Source of the DNA: a virus | Virus record (IMG/VR): IMGVR_UViG_3300012000_000091 | Location: 1 to 29,786 of that record | Strand: one strand, 5' to 3' | Length of the DNA stretch: 29,786 nucleotides | Part shown: in pieces, positions 1 through 6,106 of the stretch | How positions within the stretch are numbered: position 1 is the stretch's first letter | Layout: the number at the start of each line of letters is the position of its first letter | Translations under genes and position numbers: made by a program | Notes under the pieces: model-generated | Database searches by the model: none | Told to the model about the DNA's origin: nothing | The model's input: only the letters and a program-made list of their open reading frames with translations

Positions 1-351
1 CGTGACGCATCACACAGCGCGGGTAGATATGTTTGTGAGTGTGAGAGCTGGGAAGAACCAAAGCAACAACCTGTGGGGTATGTATCGGGGTTTTATGGTG
101 GGTATTGCGTCATACAGCCGACTGATCCTGCTGTTGTTTTACCTGTTGGCACGGCCCTGTACCGCGCACCGGATGTATTTAAGTTAATAGCAGATAACGG
201 CTTGACCCTGCACGGTGACATCGAGCACTTTGCTGAGTTGATTAGACAAGAAGAGCGTGAGGCGTGTGCGATGGTGGCTGAGCAATGGCCCTATGAAGAC
301 GAGAGGATGTTTTCCATAGCGCAAGCAATCCGATCAAGGGGTGAGCAATGA
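1..351 (+). CDS. Partial phage hypothetical protein (5' end outside window)
   Basis: The reading frame is open from the first base to the stop at 351 with no convincing start. The GTG at 73 has no ribosome binding site, and the residues before it (including a CECESWEE stretch) continue the same kind of protein, so I treat the gene as cut by the window edge. The sequence resembles small phage early proteins: a central stretch ending in LYRAP, then an acidic/basic helix (residues LIRQEEREACAMVAEQ) that recurs in many phage hypotheticals. No catalytic motif is visible and no function is assigned. Its stop overlaps the start of the next gene (ATGA at 348-351), so the two are probably translated together. 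Confidence 0.6.
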   Translation, partial: RDASHSAGRYVCECESWEEPKQQPVGYVSGFYGGYCVIQPTDPAVVLPVGTALYRAPDVFKLIADNGLTLHGDIEHFAELIRQEEREACAMVAEQWPYEDERMFSIAQAIRSRGEQ

Positions 352-569
352 AACGCGAACTATATGATTTCGCCACTCCTCCCTCGACTCCAAAAGAAGC
401 TGTGACAACTTTATATTACTTCCCGCATCAGAGGGAGTGTGGCATGGGGTTACAGTATCGCGCTCCGGCGTACAACGACCCGCCGTGTATGGCAGCACAT
501 TACGATTCGGATGGGATCTTGTTGTTTACACGTTTTATATTTAAGGATGGTACGTGGAGAGATGATTAA
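348..569 (+). CDS. Small hypothetical protein, 73 aa
   Basis: An ATG that overlaps the preceding stop by four bases opens a 73-residue protein rich in aromatic residues and proline (for example YYFPHQRECGMG and FTRFIFKDGTWRDD). No domain is recognised. The overlap with the upstream frame and the phage-like context support it as real, probably the last gene of a short + strand transcript. The next gene is convergent, and about 118 bases of non-coding repeats and a terminator separate the two. It could be a regulatory or host-takeover protein, but nothing in the sequence shows this. Confidence 0.55.
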   Translation: MKRELYDFATPPSTPKEAVTTLYYFPHQRECGMGLQYRAPAYNDPPCMAAHYDSDGILLFTRFIFKDGTWRDD

Positions 570-647
570 CAGGAAAAGAAAACCTGCCGGATGAGCCTTT
601 TATATGATTTAAACGGTCATATAAGACCAATACAGGAAAAGAAAACC
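569..647. repeat. Direct repeat pair and small inverted repeat between convergent genes
   Basis: The 16-base string ACAGGAAAAGAAAACC occurs at 569-584 and again at 632-647, each followed by a near-identical (C/T)GCC. Between them is an inverted repeat, TTATATGA (600-607) with TCATATAA (617-624), separated by nine bases. The second copy forms the arm of the terminator described below. The first copy looks like a decayed duplicate of the same terminator: on the minus strand it still gives a TTTTCTTTTCC tract but lacks a strong stem. Confidence 0.6.
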
Positions 648-664
648 CGCCTTTTGGGCGGGTT
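644..664 (-). terminator. Rho-independent terminator of the minus-strand cassette
   Basis: AACCCGCC (644-651) pairs with GGCGGGTT (657-664) around a five-base loop. Read on the minus strand the stem is followed by TTTTCTTTTCC, a proper U-rich tail. It lies just past the stop at 688 of the small acidic protein. On the plus strand no T tract follows, so it is directional, although the stem could still slow + strand transcription. Confidence 0.75.
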
Positions 665-687
665 GGTTAAGGTAGCTATGACGAATT

Positions 688-858
688 TTACTCGTCTTCG
701 CCTTCCTCTTCCTCTGCTGCATCACGTGCTTCAACAGCAGCAAGCAGTTTCTTGTAAAGATCACTAAGACCAGAGCTAATTTCTTGCTCGCCAAGCCAGT
801 CAATAACTTCGTCGTATTCAAACTCAGTCAAATCAACGCTTACAAATACTTCGTCCAT
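688..858 (-). CDS. Small acidic hypothetical protein, 56 aa
   Basis: I chose the ATG at 858 (protein begins MDEVFVSVDLTEF) because a GGGG stretch lies about seven bases upstream. Longer readings would start at ATG 870 or at 900 and run back into the preceding gene. The protein is strongly acidic and ends in a run of Glu/Asp (AAEEEEGEDE), with a predicted helical body (YDEVIDWLGEQE and LYKKLLAAVEARD). No family is recognised; small acidic phage proteins can be nucleic-acid mimics or inhibitors, but that is speculation here. It starts 12 bases downstream of the phosphoesterase stop, is followed by a terminator, and is therefore the second gene of a two-gene minus-strand transcript. Confidence 0.6.
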   Translation of the reverse strand: MDEVFVSVDLTEFEYDEVIDWLGEQEISSGLSDLYKKLLAAVEARDAAEEEEGEDE

Positions 859-869
859 GATATACCCCA

Positions 870-1820
870 TTAAATTGAAGATCCACGAAAATATGCACAC
901 CCATCGATCACCTCCGCTAACTCCGGTGGAAGCAATCTACCCATATTATCATACGTTAGTATTGCAAAACCACTACACCACGGCACTGGATTATCTTCAA
1001 TATAATCAAAGGCTTGCGATTTTGGGTCAGCCAGCATCCCTGTTGAGATCCCCCAACGACGACCTTTATAGTCACCCCATCCTTTTACTTCTAGTAGGTG
1101 AGTATGTCCTGACACTGTACTGATTCCCGATTTTAAAACATTATTGTATCCAGAGTGAATGCCTGAGTGTTGGAGTCTGTGTTTAATCATGGTGTTTTCG
1201 TTGACCAGCACAGACCAAGACACGCTCCACTCAGGCAAGTGGTCAGACAGCCTTGTACCCTGTATGTCTCTGTATTCAGGCACAAGACCCGATAACCTTT
1301 TTTCAAATCGAATGTCGTGGTTACCAATTGTTCTATGCAAAATAACGTTCAGTCCCTTGCAAGCTTTGACGATAGCGTCCATGTGGTGCTGCACCGACTC
1401 TAATTCCTGCTTGAGTGTGGGCTTAGTTTGCCAACCCTCGGGGCCGTATTTTGAAATCGTTGCCCCGTCTAAAATATCCCCATTTGCTACGACCATGACG
1501 GGTTTGACTTTCTTAATAACTTTTAATAAGGCATTGAAAGCAACGCTTGTTTCGTCTGGCATGAAATGTGCGTCGCTAAAAACTATAACAGGCCCATTTA
1601 TATTTGCAATCGACCGGATCTTGTCTTCAGTATGCAGAATCTTATACAACCGCTGGTCATTAAATGCGTCGAGTGAGATACCGCGCCGGTTCTCAATGCT
1701 CCTACGGCGCTCTTGCGCTTGTCTAAGGCTTATCCCAACTTCTTTGGCTACGAGACTGGCACTACCTAACCGTTTCCCGATCTCAATAAACTCTTCCTCT
1801 GTGCAAGCTGCCTGTGCCAT
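870..1820 (-). CDS. Calcineurin-like metallophosphoesterase with N-terminal HTH-like segment
   Basis: This 316-residue protein carries the full metallophosphoesterase signature: D83-x-H85 (FSDAHF), GD115-xx-D118 (NGDILDG), GNHD at 166-169, H214, and GHTH at 238-241. These residues bind the two metal ions that hydrolyse phosphoesters. Residues 7-40 look like a small helix-turn-helix (ASLVAKEVGISLRQAQERRR) that could bind DNA, so a DNA-directed nuclease or phosphatase is plausible. The actual substrate cannot be read from sequence. The start ATG at 1820 has a GGAG five bases upstream and a candidate extended -10 promoter behind it. The gene runs opposite to the surrounding early genes, like an independently expressed accessory (moron-type) gene. 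Confidence 0.9.
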   Translation of the reverse strand: MAQAACTEEEFIEIGKRLGSASLVAKEVGISLRQAQERRRSIENRRGISLDAFNDQRLYKILHTEDKIRSIANINGPVIVFSDAHFMPDETSVAFNALLKVIKKVKPVMVVANGDILDGATISKYGPEGWQTKPTLKQELESVQHHMDAIVKACKGLNVILHRTIGNHDIRFEKRLSGLVPEYRDIQGTRLSDHLPEWSVSWSVLVNENTMIKHRLQHSGIHSGYNNVLKSGISTVSGHTHLLEVKGWGDYKGRRWGISTGMLADPKSQAFDYIEDNPVPWCSGFAILTYDNMGRLLPPELAEVIDGCAYFRGSSI

Positions 1821-1849
1821 GATCGCTCCAAATTTTGGAAGACGAATGG

Positions 1850-1858
1850 GTTATATCA
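1850..1858 (-). promoter_or_regulatory. Candidate extended -10 promoter for the phosphoesterase cassette
   Basis: On the minus strand the sequence is TGATATAAC, which matches the extended -10 form TG-N-TATAAT at all but the last base. It lies 30 bases upstream of the phosphoesterase start codon. No good -35 hexamer is seen, which extended -10 promoters can lack. The 71-base divergent gap it sits in must also serve the plus-strand zinc-ribbon gene, for which I found no convincing hexamers. Confidence 0.4.
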
Positions 1859-1891
1859 CACTAATAAAAAAATTTCATTAAGGTGCAACTT

Positions 1892-2089
1892 ATGATTTGT
1901 CCATATTGCGTTGATCCTAAAACAACAGACGGCTACCAGACAAAAGTGACGGACACACGCCGTTTTTTTGATGATGTAAGACGACGATTTTACATGGAGC
2001 GCAAGCGTGTGTGTACGCATTGCCATCAACGTTTTACAACGCGGGAGTTCTCCCCTGTCATAAAGGAAAAAACTAATCATGCAACCTGA
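1892..2089 (+). CDS. NrdR-like zinc-ribbon protein, 65 aa
   Basis: The protein has C3-xx-C6 near the start and C41-xx-C44 later, embedded in a pattern typical of the NrdR zinc ribbon: CPYC, TKVTDTR, an Arg-rich strand, then CTHCHQRFTTRE. NrdR binds DNA and represses ribonucleotide reductase genes, but this protein lacks the ATP-cone domain of full NrdR and has a longer spacer between the cysteine pairs. It is best called a phage zinc-ribbon DNA-binding protein. I chose ATG 1892 over the GTG at 1883 because AAGG at 1880-1883 is then correctly spaced and the CPYC motif falls at the usual place. It is the first gene of the long + strand block and overlaps the next by 11 bases. Confidence 0.7.
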   Translation: MICPYCVDPKTTDGYQTKVTDTRRFFDDVRRRFYMERKRVCTHCHQRFTTREFSPVIKEKTNHAT

Positions 2090-2282
2090 TACACAAGTAC
2101 GAATCAAGAGCACGGGCGAAATAGGCTACGTTGTAAAGGAAGACGACGATGGGATGCTATGTATACGCATACCCGCAGACAACGGCTGGCCCTTCCCTCA
2201 CTACGCTTTCATCAACCGCAAAGATGTTGTGCTGGCAAAAGTTTCTAAACAACCCAACGACATAGAGGAGGCACCGTTTTGA
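2079..2282 (+). CDS. Small hypothetical protein, 67 aa, beta-rich
   Basis: The ATG at 2079 lies inside the end of the zinc-ribbon gene. The sequence begins with a pattern like a small SH3/KOW-type barrel (TQVRIKSTGEIGYVVKEDDDG) and has a second half with aromatic residues (GWPFPHYAFINRKDVVL). This looks like a short beta protein, possibly a nucleic-acid or protein-binding fold, but no family is assigned. Its stop overlaps the TTG start of the VRR-NUC gene, and its own C-terminal codons carry that gene's GAGGAGG ribosome binding site. Confidence 0.6.
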   Translation: MQPDTQVRIKSTGEIGYVVKEDDDGMLCIRIPADNGWPFPHYAFINRKDVVLAKVSKQPNDIEEAPF

Positions 2283-2566
2283 GAACACCCGAAGGACGCG
2301 TTAAAGATAAGATCACTAAGCTGCTCAAGTCTTACAACGTTTACTACTTTTTTCCTGTTACAGGTGGTTACGGTATGTCAGGTATTCCTGACATCGTTTG
2401 CTGCCACAATGGACGCTTCGTTGCTATTGAATGTAAAGCAGGGAAGAACAAGACCACGGCACTACAAGACAGGCAGCTTGAGTTAATCCGTCAATCTGGC
2501 GGTATAGCGCTTGTCATCAATGAGGAAAACATCCATGAAGTCGAAAAAACTATCAGCGGAACGTGA
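2279..2566 (+). CDS. VRR-NUC domain nuclease
   Basis: This 95-residue protein is a stand-alone VRR-NUC nuclease (PD-(D/E)XK superfamily). The active-site pattern is visible: GIPD with D38, then E51-x-K53 (VAIECKAG), followed by Q63 in the conserved helix. The family includes phage proteins and the C-terminal domain of FAN1; members cut structured or branched DNA, so a role in recombination or replication-intermediate processing is likely but not proven. Translation starts at TTG 2279, supported by the strong upstream GAGGAGG and the four-base TTGA overlap with the preceding stop. It sits directly upstream of another small gene and the DNA polymerase. Confidence 0.85.
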   Translation: MRTPEGRVKDKITKLLKSYNVYYFFPVTGGYGMSGIPDIVCCHNGRFVAIECKAGKNKTTALQDRQLELIRQSGGIALVINEENIHEVEKTISGT

Positions 2567-2780
2567 AGAAACAATAAAGCTTGCAAGAGAACTTCTTGAG
2601 GGCGCTATAAAAGAACAAGTTAACTGCGTATTGATTGTGGGTGACGAAAAGAAAGACACTTTTAAGATGCTTGGGGTTAACGCAAACATCTTGGAGGTGT
2701 ACGACCTTGTTGCTAGTTCATTAGAACGTTTGCAAACACACTTGGGAAAAGAGATGTCTTCCAACAGGACACTCAACTAA
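2535..2780 (+). CDS. Small hypothetical protein, 81 aa
   Basis: I placed the start at ATG 2535 because GAGG lies about nine bases upstream; earlier in-frame ATGs at 2511 and 2523 lie deeper in the VRR-NUC gene. The protein starts with a charged helix (KKLSAEREETIKLARELLEGA), followed by a likely alpha/beta unit (VNCVLIVGDEKKDTFKMLG) and a final helix (LEVYDLVASSLERLQ). Similar small proteins occur in phage replication regions, but no function is recognised. The stop TAA shares its last base with the polymerase start ATG, so the two are translationally coupled. Confidence 0.55.
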   Translation: MKSKKLSAEREETIKLARELLEGAIKEQVNCVLIVGDEKKDTFKMLGVNANILEVYDLVASSLERLQTHLGKEMSSNRTLN

Positions 2781-4717
2781 TGAAAACATTGGTCATAGAT
2801 TTTGAAACACGTTGGGACAGAAAAAAGTACACACTAAGCAAGTTGACGACAGAGCAATACATCAGGGACAAACGGTTCAAAGCGTTTGGGTTATGCATTA
2901 AAGAGTTAGGTTCAGATGACGATCCAGTATGGATTTCTCACAAAGATATCCCTGAATTTATATCATCGATTGATTGGTCGAACACCGCAGTGCTCGCTCA
3001 CAACGCGCAGTTTGACGTGGCTATATTGTCGTGGGTATACGGAGCCAACCCAGCGCTAATTTTTGATTCGTTGTCTATGGCACGAGCGTTGCGGGGTGTG
3101 GAAGTTGGCAACAGCTTGGCAAAACTTGCAGATGAATTCGGTCTGCCGCCTAAAGGTCAAGCTGTGCACAGCACGGATGGGTTGGTTGAGCTTACTTCTG
3201 AGATAGAGAAAGAACTTGCCGAGTATTGTGCGCATGACACGTTCCTGTGTGAGCAGGTGTTCAACCGTCTGGTTGATGGGTTCCCTGCTAAAGAACTCAA
3301 ACTGATCGACATGACGCTGAAAATGTTCACACTACCTCGGCTCGTGTTGGATGTTGAGATGTTGCAACAAGCCATTGATGAAGAGGAGCGCAAGCGTGGA
3401 GAATTACTGGGACGACTTGGGGTGGATGACAGCACGTTGGCGAGTAATAATCGATTCGCAGATCTTCTGTGTCATATGGACGTGGCGCTCCCCACAAAAC
3501 TTAGCAAGACCACCGGCAGACAGACTTATGCATTTGCTAAAAATGACGCGTTGTTTCAGTCTCTGCTCAATTCAGAGCGGGAGGACGTTGCCCTGCTGTG
3601 TGAAGCACGTCTTAAAGTCAAGTCAACCCTTGAAAGAACTCGTGCCCAACGTTTCCTTGACATCGCGTCAAGAGGGGCACTGCCCGTTCCCCTTAACTAT
3701 TACGGAGCACATACGGGTCGATGGTCAGCGAGTCGAGGTTCAGGGCTTAATTTACAAAATCTCAAACGTGGATCTTTCTTACGTCGTTCCATTCTGGCAC
3801 CCGAAGGACACAGCCTCGTCGTCTGCGACCTCTCCCAAATTGAACCCAGAATCCTTGCATGGATCAGCGGATACGACGCACTCTTAGATATTTTTAAAAG
3901 TGGGCAAGACCCATACGCTGCGTTCGGTGCGCAGATGTTTAACATACCTGACCTAAGTAAAGAATCACACCCTGACCTACGACAGTCTGCCAAGTCAGCG
4001 TTGCTCGGTGCTGGTTACGGTATGGGGTGGGCATCGTTCTCGGCACAGTTGTTGACAGGGTTCCTTGGCGCACCACCCATGATGTACGACAAGAAGTTTG
4101 CCAAACAAGTTGGTGTAACTGCTGTTGCAGCTAAATCGTTTCTTCAAGACAGCGTATTGACCAAGCAGTTTGAGAAGATACCTCATACATGCACAGAAGA
4201 AGAACTGTTTTACCACTGCTTGGCAGCTAAAGCTATCATCGAGATATATCGCAGGGCGGCACAGCCTGTGACGGACTTCTGGGCGTTGTGCAACTCAGCA
4301 ATAAATCACTGTCTGTTAGAGGGCAACGAGTACACACACAAGTGCATCACATTCAGGAAAGAAGAAATTCTCTTGCCAAACGGCATGAAACTGCGGTATC
4401 CTGACATCAAAGTTTCAAAAGAAAAAGGGGTGGTGTATGGCCCCGACGAGACCAAGCTGTACGGTGGGAAGCTGACCGAAAACATCGTTCAGGCGCTAGC
4501 TCGTATTGTAATGACAGATGGTATGCTGAGAACTCAAAAGAAGTACTCGGTGTGTTTAACCGTGCACGATGAAGAAGTAGTCATTGTGCCGGATGCCTAT
4601 GTCCAAGAGGCAGAAGGATGGGTCTTGGAGCAGATGACGATGGAGCCAAAGTATATGCCGGGAATACCTTTGGCAGCAAATGTTAGTTCGGCAAAACGTT
4701 ATGGAGATGCAAAATGA
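2780..4717 (+). CDS. Family A DNA polymerase with 3'-5' exonuclease domain
   Basis: At 645 residues this is a phage PolA without the 5'-3' nuclease domain. The N-terminal exonuclease has all three motifs: D7-x-E9 (DFETR), N75..D79 (NAQFD) and Y149-xxx-D153. The polymerase core has motif A at D350 (DLSQIEPR, with E355), motif B R401-xxx-K405 leading to Y413-G, and motif C H596-D597-E598. It synthesises phage DNA from primers presumably made by the PrimPol at 9484. In the O-helix the residue matching E. coli Pol I Phe762 is Leu409, a variant known from environmental phages. The start overlaps the preceding stop by one base, and the stop overlaps the next gene (ATGA). Confidence 0.96.
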   Translation: MKTLVIDFETRWDRKKYTLSKLTTEQYIRDKRFKAFGLCIKELGSDDDPVWISHKDIPEFISSIDWSNTAVLAHNAQFDVAILSWVYGANPALIFDSLSMARALRGVEVGNSLAKLADEFGLPPKGQAVHSTDGLVELTSEIEKELAEYCAHDTFLCEQVFNRLVDGFPAKELKLIDMTLKMFTLPRLVLDVEMLQQAIDEEERKRGELLGRLGVDDSTLASNNRFADLLCHMDVALPTKLSKTTGRQTYAFAKNDALFQSLLNSEREDVALLCEARLKVKSTLERTRAQRFLDIASRGALPVPLNYYGAHTGRWSASRGSGLNLQNLKRGSFLRRSILAPEGHSLVVCDLSQIEPRILAWISGYDALLDIFKSGQDPYAAFGAQMFNIPDLSKESHPDLRQSAKSALLGAGYGMGWASFSAQLLTGFLGAPPMMYDKKFAKQVGVTAVAAKSFLQDSVLTKQFEKIPHTCTEEELFYHCLAAKAIIEIYRRAAQPVTDFWALCNSAINHCLLEGNEYTHKCITFRKEEILLPNGMKLRYPDIKVSKEKGVVYGPDETKLYGGKLTENIVQALARIVMTDGMLRTQKKYSVCLTVHDEEVVIVPDAYVQEAEGWVLEQMTMEPKYMPGIPLAANVSSAKRYGDAK

Positions 4718-5004
4718 CAATACCAAAATCAGTAAAGATCGGCGATAAGCGCTACACAGTTTGTGTAGGCAAAACGCCTAGCAACTACACGCTAGGTGAA
4801 ATTAAATATATCAGTCAAACAATCAACGTATATACAAAAACCAAGATGCGCAAGATTTCCAAGTCAGAGCAGCAAGTTGTGTTCTGGCATGAGGTCGTTC
4901 ACGGCATACTCGAAGAGATCAAACCCAAACTCAGCAACGATGAGCGATTTGTTCAAAGCTTTGCCGAGCATCTTGTTGGCGTATTCAAATCCGCGAGGTT
5001 CTAA
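4714..5004 (+). CDS. Minimal HExxH metalloprotein, 96 aa
   Basis: The 96-residue protein contains H59-E60-VV-H63 in the context FWHEVVHGILEE, the classic zinc-binding helix of metallopeptidases. It is followed by a second helix (DERFVQSFAEHLVGVF) with E84 as a possible third ligand. Small phage proteins of this layout resemble the peptidase core of the ImmA/IrrE and SprT-like groups. Either it cleaves a host or phage regulator or it is a degenerate zinc-binding fold; the substrate is unknown. It overlaps the polymerase stop by four bases and shares one base with the next gene, so it is embedded in the replication operon. Confidence 0.75.
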   Translation: MTIPKSVKIGDKRYTVCVGKTPSNYTLGEIKYISQTINVYTKTKMRKISKSEQQVVFWHEVVHGILEEIKPKLSNDERFVQSFAEHLVGVFKSARF

Positions 5005-5663
5005 TGAAGGCTTGGTCTCACTCAGCGCTCAAAGACTTTGAAGGTTGTGCAAGACGTTATCACGAAGTACGTATACTAAAAAATTATGAACAAAAAGAAA
5101 CAACGCAAACTCGTTACGGTAAAGATTTTCACAAAGCTGCGGAAGATTACGTCAAAAATAATGTACCTATACCCACACACTTTTCTTTTGCACAACCTAC
5201 GATTGATGCGCTTCTTGCAAAACCCGGAACTAAATATGCTGAATATGAAATGGGTTTAACTGTTGATTTAAAACCGTGCAATTTTAAAGACGATAAGTGT
5301 TGGGTGCGAGGTATTGCTGATTTATTAATTGTTGATGAAGAAAGTCTTACTGCATGGGTGATTGATTACAAAACAGGAAAAGACAAATACCCAGACAAAG
5401 AACAGTTAACGCTGATGTCTCTTATGACGTTTGCGCATTTCCCTATTATTCGTATAGTGAAGTCTGCTTTGTTGTTTGTTGTTAAAGATTCGATGATTAA
5501 ACACAAAGTTTTGCTTGAAGAAGTTACGGAATATTGGCAAGACTATCGTGAACGTGCCGCACGTCTTGAAGCAGCGTTTGCAAACAACGTGTGGAACCCC
5601 AACGCCACGCCTTTATGTTCGTGGTGTCCTGTTAAAACCTGTGAATTTAATAAAGGGCATTGA
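5004..5663 (+). CDS. Cas4/RecB-like PD-(D/E)XK nuclease with Fe-S cluster cysteines
   Basis: This 219-residue protein has the RecB-family nuclease motifs: H43 in the first helix, D106 (GIADLLIV), D121-x-K123 (WVIDYKTGK) and Q134. Cysteine C15 (FEGCARRYH) and the C-terminal trio C205, C208, C213 (CSWCPVKTC) match the four-cysteine arrangement that holds a 4Fe-4S cluster in Cas4, AddB and related phage exonucleases. The likely role is exonucleolytic processing of DNA ends for recombination or genome maturation. There is no CRISPR array in the window, so a role in adaptation is not indicated. The start overlaps the preceding stop by one base (TAATG). Confidence 0.88.
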   Translation: MKAWSHSALKDFEGCARRYHEVRILKNYEQKETTQTRYGKDFHKAAEDYVKNNVPIPTHFSFAQPTIDALLAKPGTKYAEYEMGLTVDLKPCNFKDDKCWVRGIADLLIVDEESLTAWVIDYKTGKDKYPDKEQLTLMSLMTFAHFPIIRIVKSALLFVVKDSMIKHKVLLEEVTEYWQDYRERAARLEAAFANNVWNPNATPLCSWCPVKTCEFNKGH

Positions 5664-5664
5664 G

Positions 5665-5904
5665 ATGACACAAGTTAATGGCAAACGTGACTACAAACAC
5701 GCATACAAACTACAGAAAAAATCTGGCGAAACAAAAGATCAACTTGAACGCCAACGCGCAAGGAGAATGTATGACAAAGACGGTATCGATAGAGCCGGTA
5801 AAGACATTGACCATATCACACCTATTCGATCTGGGGGAAAGTCTACCAAAGGAAATACGCGACTTCGCAGCCCAAACAAAAACATGGCTGACAACGGAAA
5901 GTAA
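5665..5904 (+). CDS. HNH endonuclease, 79 aa
   Basis: I start this gene at ATG 5665, one base after the preceding stop, with AAAGGG eight bases upstream. The C-terminal half shows the HNH core: IDHITPIRSGGK followed by N and the RLRSPNKNMADNGK stretch, which fits small phage HNH nucleases. The first His is preceded by Asp, as in most such proteins. Such enzymes often act in packaging when next to terminase genes; here the neighbours are recombination nucleases, so a homing or DNA-processing role is also possible. Its last 134 bases are also read in another frame by the next gene. Confidence 0.75.
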   Translation: MTQVNGKRDYKHAYKLQKKSGETKDQLERQRARRMYDKDGIDRAGKDIDHITPIRSGGKSTKGNTRLRSPNKNMADNGK

Positions 5905-6106
5905 CGACGCGTTAGTAACGCTGTGGTCTGCTAAGCATGGAGATGGATGGTGGCTCAACCACATGGAGGTCATCCACAGCGACATATCAACAGAAGAAGC
6001 GTTTTGGCGTTTGATGCTGCATGAAATGATGCGCAGAAACTTAATGGACAAACACTACCACGTGCAAACACATAAAACTTTATACAAACTAAAATGCAAA
6101 TCATAA
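5771..6106 (+). CDS. Hypothetical protein overlapping the HNH gene, 111 aa
   Basis: ATG 5771 is preceded by AAGGAG at a good distance, so translation probably starts here, inside the HNH frame. The 111-residue product has no recognised domain. It contains an aromatic stretch (GDGWWLNHMEVIHSD) and a helical stretch rich in Met, His and Arg (LMLHEMMRRNLMDKHYH). The 134-base overlap with the HNH gene in another frame is unusual for this genome, where overlaps are normally 1-13 bases. The gene also overlaps the SNF2 helicase start by 13 bases, which supports it as part of a coupled operon. An alternative is a shorter protein starting later in the frame. Confidence 0.6.
   Translation: MTKTVSIEPVKTLTISHLFDLGESLPKEIRDFAAQTKTWLTTESNDALVTLWSAKHGDGWWLNHMEVIHSDISTEEAFWRLMLHEMMRRNLMDKHYHVQTHKTLYKLKCKS

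Noticed and set aside
2-187. 61-residue frame at the left edge beginning with GTG
   Set aside because: The overlapping frame that runs from the window edge to 351 has phage-like sequence and couples to the next gene; this one does not.
1159-1881. 240-residue plus-strand reading frame
   Set aside because: It lies opposite the metallophosphoesterase, whose motifs are complete. The frame's product is Ser/Leu/Cys-rich with no domain and has the look of an antisense shadow.
3351-3887. 178-residue plus-strand frame inside the polymerase
   Set aside because: The polymerase motifs are continuous in the other frame, and this product is low quality (Cys/Arg/Trp-rich, no pattern).
5004-5663. Cas4 of a CRISPR system
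   Set aside because: No array, Cas1 or Cas2 is present; the motifs are shared with many phage exonucleases in replication operons.
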